Shown piece by piece: positions 63,955 to 64,000 of a stretch of 64,000 nt of DNA. The notes under the pieces were generated by a model, which did no database searches, was not told the DNA's origin, and saw only the letters and a list, made by a program, of their open reading frames with translations. The position numbers and the translations under genes are program-made. Position 1 is the stretch's first letter. Each line of letters opens with the position of its first letter. The stretch is taken from NCBI RefSeq assembly GCF_002727065.1, contig NZ_PDVP01000001.1:723812-787811 (forward strand), written 5' to 3'. This DNA is from Zhengella mangrovi. GTDB taxonomy: Bacteria > Pseudomonadota > Alphaproteobacteria > Rhizobiales > Rhizobiaceae.

Positions 63955-64000
63955 GCAATTTCAGCGAAAGTTGCAGACTTTCGCGCTCGCGAAATTGCGG
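63955..64000. repeat. Variant short palindromic element at right window edge
   Basis: GCAATTTC/GAAATTGC (63955-63962, 63991-63998) forms the outer stem and GCGAAAG/CTTTCGC (63964-63970, 63978-63984) the inner stem. The architecture is the same as the 47-base elements at 48616 and 48671, but with matched base changes in the arms. It may continue past the edge. Confidence 0.75.

Noticed and set aside
63914..64000. Possible C-terminus of a minus-strand gene entering from the right edge
   Set aside because: 29 open codons lead to a TGA at 63914-63916, but half of them lie inside the palindromic element and no family is recognisable, so I do not call a gene without the next sequence.

Overview
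The window is a GC-rich (by eye about 65%) chromosomal segment from an alphaproteobacterium, most likely of the order Hyphomicrobiales (Rhizobiales). The gene neighbourhoods support this: rpsT next to dnaA, mutM with an enoyl-CoA hydratase, a full cpa/tad pilus locus with Flp pilins, cycM-kdsB-pheA, ffs upstream of dnaX, def-fmt-truA beside dapE, and many 4-base gene overlaps. No rRNA or tRNA gene is visible, so the genus cannot be named.

Layout. 1-3.8 kb: dnaN (cut by the left edge), dnaA, an 840-base gene-free AT-richer stretch that may be a replication origin, and rpsT. 3.9-7.9 kb: enoyl-CoA hydratase, mutM, deoB and a PhnD-like periplasmic binding protein. 7.9-20.8 kb: a complete Tad pilus locus. 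Two TadE-like minor pilins and a stand-alone copy of the secretin N-terminal domain lie on the minus strand. Two tandem Flp pilin genes and cpaA-cpaB-cpaC-cpaD-cpaE-cpaF-tadB-tadC lie on the plus strand, and tadD faces tadC. 20.8-25.1 kb: M17 aminopeptidase, a MarR regulator, an NlpC/P60 peptidase, then a 2-hydroxyacid dehydrogenase and a Nudix hydrolase. These last two form the tail of the next operon. 25.1-32.9 kb: a Yej-type oligopeptide ABC transporter with two tandem binding proteins. 33-37.1 kb: cycM, kdsB, pheA, a PAP2 phosphatase and a DUF1206 membrane protein. 37.1-46 kb: nudC, a HIT protein, the SRP RNA, dnaX, ybaB and recR, with ybaB and recR separated by four genes that include a DNA-repair exonuclease-ligase pair. 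46-56.3 kb: MltB-like transglycosylase, quinone-type oxidoreductase, a 57-residue small gene with flanking palindromic repeats, a DksA-like protein, rmuC, def, fmt, truA, dapE, dapD and two unknown membrane proteins. 56.5-64 kb: a LOG protein, two related diguanylate cyclases, a copper-handling pair, a pyrimidine 5'-nucleotidase, an EamA transporter and a feruloyl-CoA synthase-like ligase behind a clear inverted repeat.

How the genes work together. Most of the window is housekeeping: replication initiation, translation start and N-terminal processing, lysine and peptidoglycan precursor synthesis, Kdo activation and recombination. The accessory themes are surface attachment (Tad pilus), c-di-GMP synthesis, peptide uptake and aromatic acid use. 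I found no CRISPR array, prophage, transposase or obviously new defence system. The most interesting non-textbook signals are: (1) a family of short palindromic elements at gene 3' ends with compensatory changes in both stems; (2) the duplicated Flp units encoding identical mature pilins behind a shared palindrome; (3) the stand-alone secretin-domain protein; (4) the repair-gene insertion inside the dnaX-ybaB-recR group; and (5) two diguanylate cyclases that differ in the product-inhibition site.
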